A program made the translations under genes and the position numbers. Of a DNA stretch of 64,000 nt, positions 52,485 to 60,355 are shown piece after piece; positions within the stretch are counted from its first letter, which is position 1, and every line of letters begins with the position of its first letter. This stretch comes from an uncultured Candidatus Saccharibacteria bacterium (lineage in GTDB: Bacteria > Patescibacteriota > Saccharimonadia > Saccharimonadales > Saccharimonadaceae): contig CAMNAK010000001.1 in the NCBI GenBank assembly GCA_946530965.1, positions 124,001 through 188,000 on the forward strand, read 5' to 3'. A model generated the notes under the pieces. The model searched no databases. It had not been told where the DNA came from and saw nothing but the letters and a program-made list of their open reading frames with translations.

Positions 52485-53444
52485 ATGAAACAAGCAGTAA
52501 GCGCCACTAAAGAACAGATGTGTGCCGCAATCAACAAGGTTGCGCAAATTATCGGTCATAGACCGGTGATGTCCGAGTATCGTAAGCACTGCACCGAGGA
52601 TATGCCTACCGCAGATACGATACGCCGCCATTTCGGAGGTTGGCTGGAAGCCGTTGAGGCTGCTGGCTATAATCCGGCCCGTTCCAGAAAGCTCACCCGT
52701 CATACGGATTTTGAGCTAGTCGAAGACCTGATCAAGGTCGCTAAAAACCTGGGCTATACTCCCGATCAGAACAGCTATGATGCGCACCGCGATCCCGGCA
52801 TGGCAAGCTCTGTTACTTACGCCCGCCGCTTCGGCAGCTGGCCTATGGCGCTCGAGCGCGCAAGGCTCAAGTATGAAGAGCGAACTTTCACCAAGGAAGA
52901 AGTTATCGACGCAATCGTTTGCGTTGAGCAGATTCTTGGTCGAGCGTTTACTCAAAAAGAATACAATGAGCTTCGCAGTCCGGATATGCCTTGTACGGCC
53001 ACAATCAAAGCGTACTTGGGCGACTGGAAGGCAGCCATGAAGGAAGCCGGCCATGAACGTCTCTGGAACTTCGCTCGCTACACCGATGACGAAATGATCG
53101 CCGTTCTGCAGGATATTGCAGAAACGCTCGGTCATACGCCAAATGTAATTGAGTACGAAGCGAACAGGCCGGAAGATGCGCCGCACTGGAGCGCGACTAT
53201 CTCTTCGCGTTTTGGTTCTTGGGAGAATGCTGCCAAAGCAGCAGGTCTGCCGCCGGTAAACCACGCCCTCTACACTGATGAAGAAATGCTCGAAAAGCTC
53301 AAGACTGTCGCCGAAAGGGCGAACTGCGAGCTCAGTGAGTCAATCTACATCGCCAACCGCGTAAAGGGTGAACCTTCGGTTAGATCACTGCAGATGCGCT
53401 TTGGCTCCTGGAGCAAAGCTCTCGAGCTTGCTGGACTCCTCTAA
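52485..53444 (+). CDS. Protein of five homing-endonuclease-associated (HNH_repeat-like) modules
   Basis: 319 aa made almost wholly of five modules of about 56 residues (about 9-62, 74-130, 135-190, 199-255, 264-319). Each reads: helix, then LG-x-TP-like turn, then a Y residue, then a basic helix ending in FGSW or FGGW and A-x-x-AG (examples TIRRHFGGWLEAVEAAGY, TISSRFGSWENAAKAAGL, SLQMRFGSWSKALELAGL). This matches the repeat found beside homing endonucleases, thought to be a DNA-binding helix-turn-helix. No nuclease domain is present, so a sequence-reading DNA binder is inferred. Strong promoter, AGGAGG and terminator. Confidence 0.75.
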   Translation: MKQAVSATKEQMCAAINKVAQIIGHRPVMSEYRKHCTEDMPTADTIRRHFGGWLEAVEAAGYNPARSRKLTRHTDFELVEDLIKVAKNLGYTPDQNSYDAHRDPGMASSVTYARRFGSWPMALERARLKYEERTFTKEEVIDAIVCVEQILGRAFTQKEYNELRSPDMPCTATIKAYLGDWKAAMKEAGHERLWNFARYTDDEMIAVLQDIAETLGHTPNVIEYEANRPEDAPHWSATISSRFGSWENAAKAAGLPPVNHALYTDEEMLEKLKTVAERANCELSESIYIANRVKGEPSVRSLQMRFGSWSKALELAGLL

Positions 53445-53455
53445 ACAATCAAAAT

Positions 53456-53482
53456 GCCGCCTGGGTTTCTAGGCGGCTTTTT
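53456..53482 (+). terminator. Intrinsic terminator
   Basis: GCCGCCT/AGGCGGC hairpin followed by TTTTT. Confidence 0.9.
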
Positions 53483-53507
53483 GCGCGCCAACAAATTAGG
53501 TGCGCAA

Positions 53508-53540
53508 GTAAAATCCCCCCGGCGTTTCCGCGAGGGGGGG
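53508..53540 (-). terminator. Intrinsic terminator (minus strand)
   Basis: CCCCCC/GGGGGG hairpin with a 13-base GC-rich loop. On the minus strand followed by ATTTTAC. Ends the 166-aa gene. Confidence 0.65.
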
Positions 53541-53548
53541 TTGTTGAA

Positions 53549-54049
53549 TTAGGTAAAGGAGACATTGACGACTTTCTTGCCGCACTTGACCACAAGGCCG
53601 CTCTTGCTCTCGATAACTTCCCAACCGTCAATGGTAGCGAACTGCTTACGAGGCTTTACGCCGATGTGGCCAGGTGAGAGGAATTTGCCGCCATTCAGGG
53701 CAGCGAGTACTCTTGTGGCGACGGCGGTGCTGAAATCTTTGCCTTCAATCTGGTTGGCGGTATTAGCAGCATCTACGTCCCATTCGTCGCCCTTAGTATT
53801 ACGAATTGAGACTTCTCTGTACATGCCGCTAGTGGTGTTGTGCTTGTTTGTAAGTACGTGCTTGTAGTAGCTCCAGCCTCTAGGCAGTAACATCTTTGCG
53901 GGGCTGATGCTGCTGACGATATAGTGAGGCCAGCAATCGGTGTTTACTTCAAGCTTTTTGTCCTTACTCTTGTTCAGAGCTACAACGGCGATGATGGTGG
54001 CATATGAGTCAAAATCGCATGTCTTTACCTTTTTAATGTTCAGTCCCAT
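53549..54049 (-). CDS. Small soluble cassette protein, unknown (166 aa)
   Basis: 166 aa. N-terminal beta-rich part (VKTCDFDSYATIIAVVALNK), middle with SIRNTKGDEWDVDAANTANQ and a C-terminal domain with GWEVIESKSGLVVKCGKKVV. No membrane segment. GAGGAGG precedes the ATG at 54049 and a TTGACA-17-TATCAT promoter lies at 54131-54159, with a GGC-TTCG-GCC hairpin in the leader. Unrecognised. Convergent with the five-module DNA-binding-type gene. Confidence 0.65.
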   Translation of the reverse strand: MGLNIKKVKTCDFDSYATIIAVVALNKSKDKKLEVNTDCWPHYIVSSISPAKMLLPRGWSYYKHVLTNKHNTTSGMYREVSIRNTKGDEWDVDAANTANQIEGKDFSTAVATRVLAALNGGKFLSPGHIGVKPRKQFATIDGWEVIESKSGLVVKCGKKVVNVSFT

Positions 54050-54130
54050 AGTCGGACCTCCTCAGTAGTATTTGTACAAGCAATTTTTCGAGGCCGAAGC
54101 CAAGAACCAAAATGCATTTAGTACGCCTAT

Positions 54131-54159
54131 ATGATAGCATAATTACGTCTATTTGTCAA
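54131..54159 (-). promoter_or_regulatory. Promoter TTGACA-17-TATCAT (minus strand)
   Basis: Perfect -35, one-mismatch -10 with extended TGC. Leader of about 75 bases with a TTCG tetraloop hairpin. Confidence 0.75.
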
Positions 54160-54200
54160 TAGAGCACAAGCATATAAGCGCTAATAGAATAAACATAACC

Positions 54201-54229
54201 TTGAAAAATATTGCAAAATATGCTATAAT
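54201..54229 (+). promoter_or_regulatory. Promoter TTGAAA-17-TATAAT, leaderless
   Basis: The -10 ends 6 bases before the ATG at 54236 and is extended (TGC). No ribosome binding site. Confidence 0.75.
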
Positions 54230-54235
54230 ATAAAC

Positions 54236-54529
54236 ATGAATATTTTGAGATATTTTATCGATCTATATCGTAAAAACCGTCAGCTAGTCCTACTTAGCTG
54301 GATTTACGGTGCTATCGCTGTAATTTTTGTATTTATCGCTGGCATTTTTGCCTTAATTAATCAAAGCGTCGGTATTGCGCTTCTAATAGTACCACTAATA
54401 GCAATCTCCGCCTTGTCAGCAAACATTGTAGCTTGGGCGCTCGCTCGCCTAGTTCTAGATAGCTTCAAAGAGAAGTTTGACGAAGACGAAAAGAGCAGCT
54501 CCAAGACCAATCGCAAGTCATCTAAATAG
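54236..54529 (+). CDS. Small two-pass membrane protein, unknown
   Basis: 97 aa with two hydrophobic segments (about 18-42 and 46-72) and a polar tail rich in Ser, Lys and Asp. A strong promoter gives a predicted leaderless mRNA. It is 15 bases before the SpoU-type methyltransferase, which has its own -10 box. No family recognised. Confidence 0.65.
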   Translation: MNILRYFIDLYRKNRQLVLLSWIYGAIAVIFVFIAGIFALINQSVGIALLIVPLIAISALSANIVAWALARLVLDSFKEKFDEDEKSSSKTNRKSSK

Positions 54530-54544
54530 CGTAAAATATAGCTA

Positions 54545-55090
54545 ATGGATAAAGAAACAGACACTAGAAATCTTATGGACGAGTATAGGGGCCTTCCAAA
54601 CGAGGAGGTCCTTTCTCGCTTGGATAAGAAACGCACCAGTCTTGAAATCGCGATTGAAAACCTTAGTCACGATTTTAATATTGGTACGATTGTTCGCAAT
54701 GCCAACGCCTTCAATGTCTCGAAAGTGCATATCCTCGGTAAGCGCAAGTATAACCGCCGTGGCGCGATGGTGACAGATAAATATCTCCACATTGATCATT
54801 TTGCAGAGGTTGAAGATTTTGTAAAGGATGCGCACGAGCGTGGTATGAAAACTATTGCTATAGATAATAACCGTCCAGAAAGCAAACCGCTCCAAAACGC
54901 AAATATCGAGCCAAATTCTATACTTGTCTTTGGTTCAGAATCTGACGGTATCTCTCAGGAGCTCCTAGACAAAGCTGACGCTTGTTTCTATATCGAGCAG
55001 CTTGGCTCGACTCGCTCAATCAACGTTGGTTGCGCATCCGCTGTCGCAATGTATGAATTTACACGCAGATTAGGATATTTTAATGCGTAA
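54545..55090 (+). CDS. RNA 2'-O-methyltransferase, SpoU/TrmH family
   Basis: 181-aa SPOUT enzyme. The family motifs are clear: NLSHDFNIGTIVRNANAFNV (motif 1, N-x-G-x-x-x-R), ILVFGSESDGISQELLDKAD (motif 2, GxExxG) and GSTRSINVGCASAVAMYEFT (motif 3, SLNVxxAxxI type). Modifies ribose in tRNA or rRNA; the target cannot be told. A TAAAAT ends 7 bases before the ATG, so leaderless translation is likely. Overlaps the next gene by 8 bases. Confidence 0.9.
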   Translation: MDKETDTRNLMDEYRGLPNEEVLSRLDKKRTSLEIAIENLSHDFNIGTIVRNANAFNVSKVHILGKRKYNRRGAMVTDKYLHIDHFAEVEDFVKDAHERGMKTIAIDNNRPESKPLQNANIEPNSILVFGSESDGISQELLDKADACFYIEQLGSTRSINVGCASAVAMYEFTRRLGYFNA

Positions 55091-55643
55091 ACACGAATTG
55101 TCTCAGCACTTTCTTAAAAGCCCAAAACTGGCTCTCTTTTTGATAGGCCATAGTAATATTAAAAAGCGCGACATTGTTATAGATATTGGTGCTGGCTCTG
55201 GTGTAATTACTGCTGCGCTCGCAAAGCGCTGCAAAAAGGTAATTGCAGTCGAGACGGATCATGAAACCGCCGAAGCGCTCCGCAAAAACTTGAAGCACCT
55301 AGACAATGTCGAAATCGTAGAAAAAGATTTCATGGAATACGAGCTTCCAAAAGAAGAATACAAAGTCTTTGCTAACCCACCATTCCATCTAAGCTCAAAG
55401 ATTCTGCACAAGCTAGACGAGGCTCAGAATCCGCCAAAAGCTATATATTTAATACTGCAAAAACAATTCGCTTTGAAGCTTCTGAATAACGACCGCCACT
55501 ATACGTCGCAACTTGGTAAACAGCTATATATTAATTACGCGCCAAGAATTCGCTTGCCGATGCGCCCGAATTATTTCACGCCGCCACCAGCCGTGCCTAC
55601 GGTTCTTCTAGAACTAAAACGTCGTGAAAATTTGCCAGAATAG
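55083..55643 (+). CDS. rRNA adenine N6-methyltransferase, short Erm/KsgA-like
   Basis: 186 aa; KsgA is usually about 270 and Erm about 245. The N-terminus SQHFLKSPKLALFLI matches the Q-x-F-L motif; VIDIGAGSGVITAALAKRCK is SAM motif I; IAVETDHETAEAL is motif II; VFANPPFHLSSKIL is the catalytic motif, NPPF rather than the usual NLPY/NIPY. The C-terminal RNA-binding domain is nearly absent. It could be the 16S dimethylase or a 23S A2058-type enzyme. Overlaps the SpoU gene by 8 bases, so both rRNA/tRNA modifiers are expressed together. Confidence 0.8.
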   Translation: MRKHELSQHFLKSPKLALFLIGHSNIKKRDIVIDIGAGSGVITAALAKRCKKVIAVETDHETAEALRKNLKHLDNVEIVEKDFMEYELPKEEYKVFANPPFHLSSKILHKLDEAQNPPKAIYLILQKQFALKLLNNDRHYTSQLGKQLYINYAPRIRLPMRPNYFTPPPAVPTVLLELKRRENLPE

Positions 55644-55656
55644 CGTTAGCGCAATA

Positions 55657-55685
55657 TTGCAAACTGCTCCCGCTTAAACTATAAT
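55657..55685 (+). promoter_or_regulatory. Promoter TTGCAA-17-TATAAT
   Basis: Upstream of the GTG-start membrane protein. Arms GCTCCCG and CGGGAGC flank the -10 at 55665 and 55700. Confidence 0.6.
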
Positions 55686-55714
55686 TTATTTAGTTAATAC
55701 GGGAGCTTTTTAGA

Positions 55715-56323
55715 GTGAAAACAGATAAGAGAAAGTATATTGAAAGCCACTGGCTAGTTTTTGGTGTCAAAGGCGCAATCGGTCTTGTCGCTGGTCTTTG
55801 CCTTATGCTTACAACTAAAACCGACACGAGCTACCTAACTACAATCGTTGGCATTACGATGCTCGCTTTTGCGATTACGGAAATTATGAACACGATCAAT
55901 CGCAAGAAGTTGCAGCGCAACTGGGGCTTCTCGCTCACTATTGGCCTAGTAGAATTCTTTATTGCACTATGTCTACTATTTACAATTAATCTATTTAGCA
56001 ACGAAGGCTGGAATATCGCGCTCCGCATCCCGCTCCTATCTGTATATACTTGTATCGCTTCAATTCTTTCTGTCTTCATTGGCTTCACTTGCTTCGAGGA
56101 TAAGACTGATCGCTTTATGTGGATTGTTATGGGTATGATTGGCTGCGTGCTTGGTCTAGTCATGCTTGCCGGTAGTGGCTTGTCTGAAACTACTCACATT
56201 CAGCTCTTCGGCACTTATCTTCTCGTAAAAGGTCTCACTGATCTCATCTTTGGCATTCATTCTAGGAACGAACTTCTCGAAAAAGCGGCCGCAAGGTCTA
56301 AGAAAGCGAAAGGCAAAAAATAA
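55715..56323 (+). CDS. HdeD/DUF308-like multi-pass membrane protein
   Basis: 202 aa, GTG start at 55715 with GGGAG upstream. Six hydrophobic segments arranged as three helical pairs, with the DUF308-type short loops (LVAGLCLMLTTKTDTSYLTT, VLGLVMLAGSGLSETTHIQL). The C-terminal tail is Lys/Ala-rich. Function of this family is unclear (acid-stress protein HdeD is a relative). The stop overlaps the Mur-ligase-like gene start (TAATG). Confidence 0.7.
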   Translation: MKTDKRKYIESHWLVFGVKGAIGLVAGLCLMLTTKTDTSYLTTIVGITMLAFAITEIMNTINRKKLQRNWGFSLTIGLVEFFIALCLLFTINLFSNEGWNIALRIPLLSVYTCIASILSVFIGFTCFEDKTDRFMWIVMGMIGCVLGLVMLAGSGLSETTHIQLFGTYLLVKGLTDLIFGIHSRNELLEKAAARSKKAKGKK

Positions 56324-57273
56324 TGCTTTTTGGCTTAGGTAAACCAGCTCTAGTAAAGTATCTCGAAAAGAACCCAAATGTCCATCTTGTTGTGGTTGCG
56401 GGTTCTTATGGTCGCAAGTCTGCAATCCGTGCGCTTGGTATGATTTTGAGCCAAGAATTTAAAGTGAGCTTTGGTCTAAATAAGGGCGAAGTTCCGGAGA
56501 TTATTCTTTTAGACTATGAGTCTGCTGTAAAATTCCCAGATGTAAAGCCAGATATTGTAGCTGTTACCGCCTGCAAGAATAGTGACGAGGCGCAGAGGTA
56601 TTTTGCGCTCGCTAATAAGGCAAAGGCCGTCATTGTAAACCATAATGATGTGCCGAAAGAGTTCATGCAGTATCTAACCAATCAGAATCTCGCGACCTAT
56701 GGTGACGAGCTTCCTGCAAACTATTATTTCGAGGATACCGATCACGAAATCGATGGCCAGGCTGGAGATATTGTAAATATTGACGGAGAGCATATCCCGA
56801 TTAAAATCAAAATTCTAGGCGAACATAACGTCCGTCCGATTTTGATGGCCTGTGCAGTTGGCAGGTTCTTTGGCATGAACCGCCAGAAGATTCTCGAAGG
56901 GGTCGATGCAATTACGCCGCTTCATGGACGCATGTCGCCAGCGAAAGGCATTATGGGGTCGTATATAATCGACGATAGTGCCGATGGTACGCCGACTTCC
57001 GTATATTATGGCCTTCGTGCAATCTATGCTATTCAAGCTCCATCTCGCATTATTGTGACCGATGATGAAAGCAAGCTAAAGAATATGAGCTTGGAGCTTA
57101 TGTCTGAAGCTTTGATTCTAACTGATCATAAACCAGAACAAGACAAGCCAAAGTTCCGCTATTTTACGGATAGATTAGAGCTAATTCATTACCTTGGTAC
57201 GCGTATGGAAGAAAACGGAATCGTGTTGCTTGAAATTCCGCTTCCAGAAATAATTGAAGAATACTTGTGGTAA
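56323..57273 (+). CDS. Mur-ligase-like protein with degraded P-loop
   Basis: 316 aa; MurF is about 450. The N-terminal VVVAGSYGRKSAIRALG aligns with the Mur ATP loop (TGS-x-GKTT) but has R-K-S instead of K-T-T. Later GEHNVRPILMACAVGRFFGM and ITPLHGRM match the Mur ligase central domain, and IIDDSADGTPTSVYYGLRA matches the MurF C-terminal DDSYNANP region. The changed P-loop suggests altered or lost ATP use, so it may be a regulator or a specialised ligase. Coupled to the membrane protein upstream. parA follows. Confidence 0.65.
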   Translation: MLFGLGKPALVKYLEKNPNVHLVVVAGSYGRKSAIRALGMILSQEFKVSFGLNKGEVPEIILLDYESAVKFPDVKPDIVAVTACKNSDEAQRYFALANKAKAVIVNHNDVPKEFMQYLTNQNLATYGDELPANYYFEDTDHEIDGQAGDIVNIDGEHIPIKIKILGEHNVRPILMACAVGRFFGMNRQKILEGVDAITPLHGRMSPAKGIMGSYIIDDSADGTPTSVYYGLRAIYAIQAPSRIIVTDDESKLKNMSLELMSEALILTDHKPEQDKPKFRYFTDRLELIHYLGTRMEENGIVLLEIPLPEIIEEYLW

Positions 57274-57276
57274 AAT
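57268..57276 (+). promoter_or_regulatory. Extended -10 promoter of parA (TGGTAAAAT), near-leaderless
   Basis: Ends 10 bases before the ATG at 57287, overlapping the end of the Mur-like gene. Confidence 0.6.
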
Positions 57277-57286
57277 AGGAATATAT

Positions 57287-58057
57287 ATGGCTCAGGTGAT
57301 TACGGTTACAAACCAAAAAGGAGGTGTTGGTAAAACCACGACTACTGTAAATGTCGCGTATTTTCTTGCTAAAGCAGGCCATCCTACTCTTGTTATCGAT
57401 TACGACCCACAGGGTAATGCTAGCACTGGTCTAGGCATCGAAATTAATGACCTAGATAAAACTATGTGTGAAGTAATGCTCGGCGAAGCATCGCTTAACG
57501 ACATTACGATTCAGTTCGAAAAACAGAAGAATCTTTTTGTTGCGCCAACCGTCCCAGAGCTTGCAAACGTTGAACAGGAAATCGTTAGTCAGAAAGGCAA
57601 ATTCGTTCTTCTTCGTAACGCAATTGCCGAAGTCGAAGACAAATACGAGTATATTCTTATTGATAGTGCACCAAGCTTGTCTTTGCTTACTGTCAATGCA
57701 ATGGTTGCCGCGGATTGGCTACTTCTTCCAGTTCAGACAGAATTCTATGCGCTTCAGGGTGTCGCTCAGCTTCTTGAAAGTATGAACCTTGTAAAGCGTG
57801 GTATGAACAAAGATCTTAAGCTCCTTGGCGTCCTAGCTACCATGTATGACAAACGTACAGCTTTAAGCTCCCAGGTTCTTGCCGAAACGAAGAAATACTT
57901 CAAGAACAAGGTATTTGATACGGTTATTCCACGCAGTGTTCGTATTGCAGAAGCACCAAGCCATGGCTTGCCAATTGGTGCATATGATAGGTTTAATAAA
58001 GGTTCTAAGGCGTACAAGTCCTTAGCAGAAGAAATTTTGGAGCGTACAAATGGCTAG
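57287..58057 (+). CDS. parA: Chromosome-partitioning ATPase ParA/Soj
   Basis: 256 aa from the ATG at 57287. Deviant Walker A KGGVGKTTTTVN with the signature first Lys (about residues 11-22), IDYDPQGNASTGLG (Walker A-prime), LIDSAPSLSLLTVNAM (Walker B) and the C-terminal FKNKVFDTVIPRSVRIAEAP typical of Soj. Works with ParB next to it to segregate the chromosome. Overlaps parB by 8 bases. No parS consensus (TGTTTCACGTGAAACA) was seen in this window. Confidence 0.97.
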   Translation: MAQVITVTNQKGGVGKTTTTVNVAYFLAKAGHPTLVIDYDPQGNASTGLGIEINDLDKTMCEVMLGEASLNDITIQFEKQKNLFVAPTVPELANVEQEIVSQKGKFVLLRNAIAEVEDKYEYILIDSAPSLSLLTVNAMVAADWLLLPVQTEFYALQGVAQLLESMNLVKRGMNKDLKLLGVLATMYDKRTALSSQVLAETKKYFKNKVFDTVIPRSVRIAEAPSHGLPIGAYDRFNKGSKAYKSLAEEILERTNG

Positions 58058-58955
58058 AGGATTAGGAAGAGGTTTTGCATCTTTGATTCCAACAGATGTA
58101 ATTGACGAAGAATTTGACCCAACAGCGACCGAAGATAAGGAATCGAGTCAGCTCAAAGAGCTCAAGATCTCGGATATTCAACCAGACATTGATCAGCCGC
58201 GCCGCGAATTTGGGCAGGAAGAGCTGCAGTCGCTTGCAATTTCCATCAAGACTCATGGTCTTATTCAGCCGATTGTCGTTACGAAGGAAGGCTCTAAGTA
58301 TCAGATTGTTGCTGGCGAACGCCGCTGGCGTGCCGCACAGATTGCTGGCCTAGAAAAGATTCCGGCAATTGTTCGTACGATGGATGCTCAGAATCGTCTT
58401 GAAGCTTCTCTTATCGAGAACGTTCAGCGCGAAGATCTAAATGCAATTGAAACCGCAACCGCTTATGCGAAGCTAAAAGACCAGTTCAATATGACTACAA
58501 CCGAAATGGCTCACCGTATTGGTAAGAGTGCTCCGGCAGTTACGAACACGATGCGTCTTCTTGGCTTGCCAGATGAGGCGAAGCGTGCGATGATAGATTA
58601 TAAGCTCACCGAGGGTCAAATGAGGCCTCTTATTAAGGCTACCCCGGAAGAGATTAGGGAAGTGTTACCATACATTATCAACGAGCACTGGAGTGCCAGG
58701 AAGGTTGAGCAGTACATGGTTACGGTGCGTGCCAGAAATAAGGCCGCTGCCGAACAAGCCGAAGCGGCTAAGGCTGCCAGCGAGGAAGACCTCGATCCTG
58801 TAAGTATCGCCAGTGAAAAACGTGCTGAGAGTATCAGCGCAAAGCTTGGCGTAAAAGTCAAAGTCCACACAAGTACGCGTGGCTCGGGTAACATTACGCT
58901 TAGATTTAAAGACGAAAGGGAGTTCGAGAGACTATGTACGATACTAACGACTTAA
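58050..58955 (+). CDS. parB: Chromosome-partitioning protein ParB/Spo0J
   Basis: 301 aa. N-terminal MARGLGRGFASLIP contacts ParA; the CTPase core has SIKTHGLIQPIVV, AGERRWRAAQIAGL (box II) and SLIENVQREDLNAIETATAY (box III); the HTH is TTEMAHRIGKSAPAVTNTMR. The C-terminal dimerisation domain is present. It overlaps parA by 8 bases and frr by 22 bases. Confidence 0.97.
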   Translation: MARGLGRGFASLIPTDVIDEEFDPTATEDKESSQLKELKISDIQPDIDQPRREFGQEELQSLAISIKTHGLIQPIVVTKEGSKYQIVAGERRWRAAQIAGLEKIPAIVRTMDAQNRLEASLIENVQREDLNAIETATAYAKLKDQFNMTTTEMAHRIGKSAPAVTNTMRLLGLPDEAKRAMIDYKLTEGQMRPLIKATPEEIREVLPYIINEHWSARKVEQYMVTVRARNKAAAEQAEAAKAASEEDLDPVSIASEKRAESISAKLGVKVKVHTSTRGSGNITLRFKDEREFERLCTILTT

Positions 58956-59476
58956 AGAAAAGCATGAGCGCAGTCATTGATCGCTTCAAAGAAGAAATGA
59001 AGAAGGTTCGCACTGGCCGCGCACATCCAGATATGCTAAGCAATATCAAGGTTGAGGCTTATGGCCAGTTCATGCCACTAAACCAGGTTGCAAACGTAAC
59101 CGTATCTGGCGCATCCATGCTTCTAGTTACACCATTTGATCCACAGAACATTGCAAATATTAGCTCTGCAATCCGTGCCGATCAGGCTCTAGGTCTAAAC
59201 CCTAGCGATGATGGCCACGTTGTTCGTGTACCAATTCCTCCACTAACAGAGGAACGCCGCAAGGAAATTGCAAAGACTGCCAGTTCAAAGGTAGAAGATG
59301 CAAAGATTGCAATGCGCAAACTTCGCGATGATGCTAGAAAAGAAATCAAGGGCGAAGAACTAAGCGACGACGCTAAGAAGCGTGCAGAAAAAGAAGTTGA
59401 CGATATCATTAAAGATTTCAGCGCTCAGGTAGAGAAACTCTTTGCCGAGAAACAAGCCGAAATTATGACAATTTAA
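58934..59476 (+). CDS. frr: Ribosome recycling factor
   Basis: 180 aa: MKKVRTGRAHPDMLSNIKVE (head/stalk motif RTGRA), GASMLLVTPFDP, LTEERRKEIAKTASSKVEDA and RDDARKEIKG with the three-helix bundle C-terminus. Splits post-termination ribosomes with EF-G. Unusually coupled to parB by a 22-base overlap rather than to pyrH/tsf. Confidence 0.97.
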   Translation: MYDTNDLKKSMSAVIDRFKEEMKKVRTGRAHPDMLSNIKVEAYGQFMPLNQVANVTVSGASMLLVTPFDPQNIANISSAIRADQALGLNPSDDGHVVRVPIPPLTEERRKEIAKTASSKVEDAKIAMRKLRDDARKEIKGEELSDDAKKRAEKEVDDIIKDFSAQVEKLFAEKQAEIMTI

Positions 59477-59497
59477 TTCGGAAATTAAGGAGAGAGA

Positions 59498-60355
59498 ATG
59501 TCCGAAAAGGGTGGCGCGTCTGACAAGGATCAGGCAAAAGAATTAAAAGATTTGCAAGTAGAGCAGATCGAGGATTTTGATTCCGAAACAAGCTCGGTCG
59601 AGAAAGAGATGCGCGAGCGTATTGAAAAAGCCGAGAATGATCAGATCGAAGAATCAAGCAAGAAGGACGAAGAAAGCAAAGAGCACTTCGTTCAGCAGAG
59701 TTCTACGACAAAAATCGTATTGATGTCGGTATTTACGACCCTTTTCGGCATTGTCTTTATTTTGGCTCTCGTGGCTGTCGGTATTGGTATTGGCCAGAGC
59801 TCTTTTTGGGCTGCCAATAAAAAGAACGAAGTTCCGAATGAGCAGGTCGTCGAGGTTATCTCTGTAGATTATGGCCTAAAAAGCTATACTTATAGCCTTG
59901 GAGATAAAGAACGTTCTACTGAAGAGCGTGGATATTTGATGGCCGAATATGGCTCGAATGATAACTATGCCATTATCAAGACTATGGCTCAGCTAGAGCG
60001 CCTCGAGTCTATCTACCAGGCGCATGGTGCAGGCGAAACAGATTTTGCTTCCGACCTTGGCGTAAATGCAAGTTTCTTTAGTTCGGGTTCGGTTGTCGCT
60101 TTGTCTGTAGAGAATCAGCAGTTAAATAATATTAAGCTTTCAGGTGTAAGCCGCGACGAGAAGTATAATATTAATGCAACTCTCAGTAGCACTTATTGCG
60201 ACAAGAATGATTTGAAACAGCTTCAAGGTGGCTTGGTCTTGATCAAGATAGATAATATTCAACCACAAAAGATCTCATTACAGCTTGTCGAGAGCATATC
60301 CTGCGCCGAACCGGTCGTTGAAGTAACTCCAGGAGTTGAGGAGGTTGCAGAATGA
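59498..60355 (+). CDS. Membrane-anchored protein, tandem paralogue 1
   Basis: 285 aa. An acidic N-terminal region of about 75 residues (many Glu/Asp/Ser) is followed by one transmembrane segment (about 76-104: LMSVFTTLFGIVFILALVAV) and an outer domain. The outer domain is homologous to that of the next gene: NYAIIKTMAQLERLESIYQA against GYAIIKSGDQLKRFMDITNA, VNASFFSSGSVVALS against EGFFYSGSIIALT, and IDNIQPQKISLQL against VPNIQPKEIYLDV. GGAGAGAG precedes the ATG. It overlaps the next gene by 4 bases. No family recognised. Confidence 0.75.
   Translation: MSEKGGASDKDQAKELKDLQVEQIEDFDSETSSVEKEMRERIEKAENDQIEESSKKDEESKEHFVQQSSTTKIVLMSVFTTLFGIVFILALVAVGIGIGQSSFWAANKKNEVPNEQVVEVISVDYGLKSYTYSLGDKERSTEERGYLMAEYGSNDNYAIIKTMAQLERLESIYQAHGAGETDFASDLGVNASFFSSGSVVALSVENQQLNNIKLSGVSRDEKYNINATLSSTYCDKNDLKQLQGGLVLIKIDNIQPQKISLQLVESISCAEPVVEVTPGVEEVAE

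Noticed and set aside
57254-58955. parS sites beside parAB
   Set aside because: I looked for TGTTTCACGTGAAACA-like sequences by eye across the window and found none; they may lie outside it.
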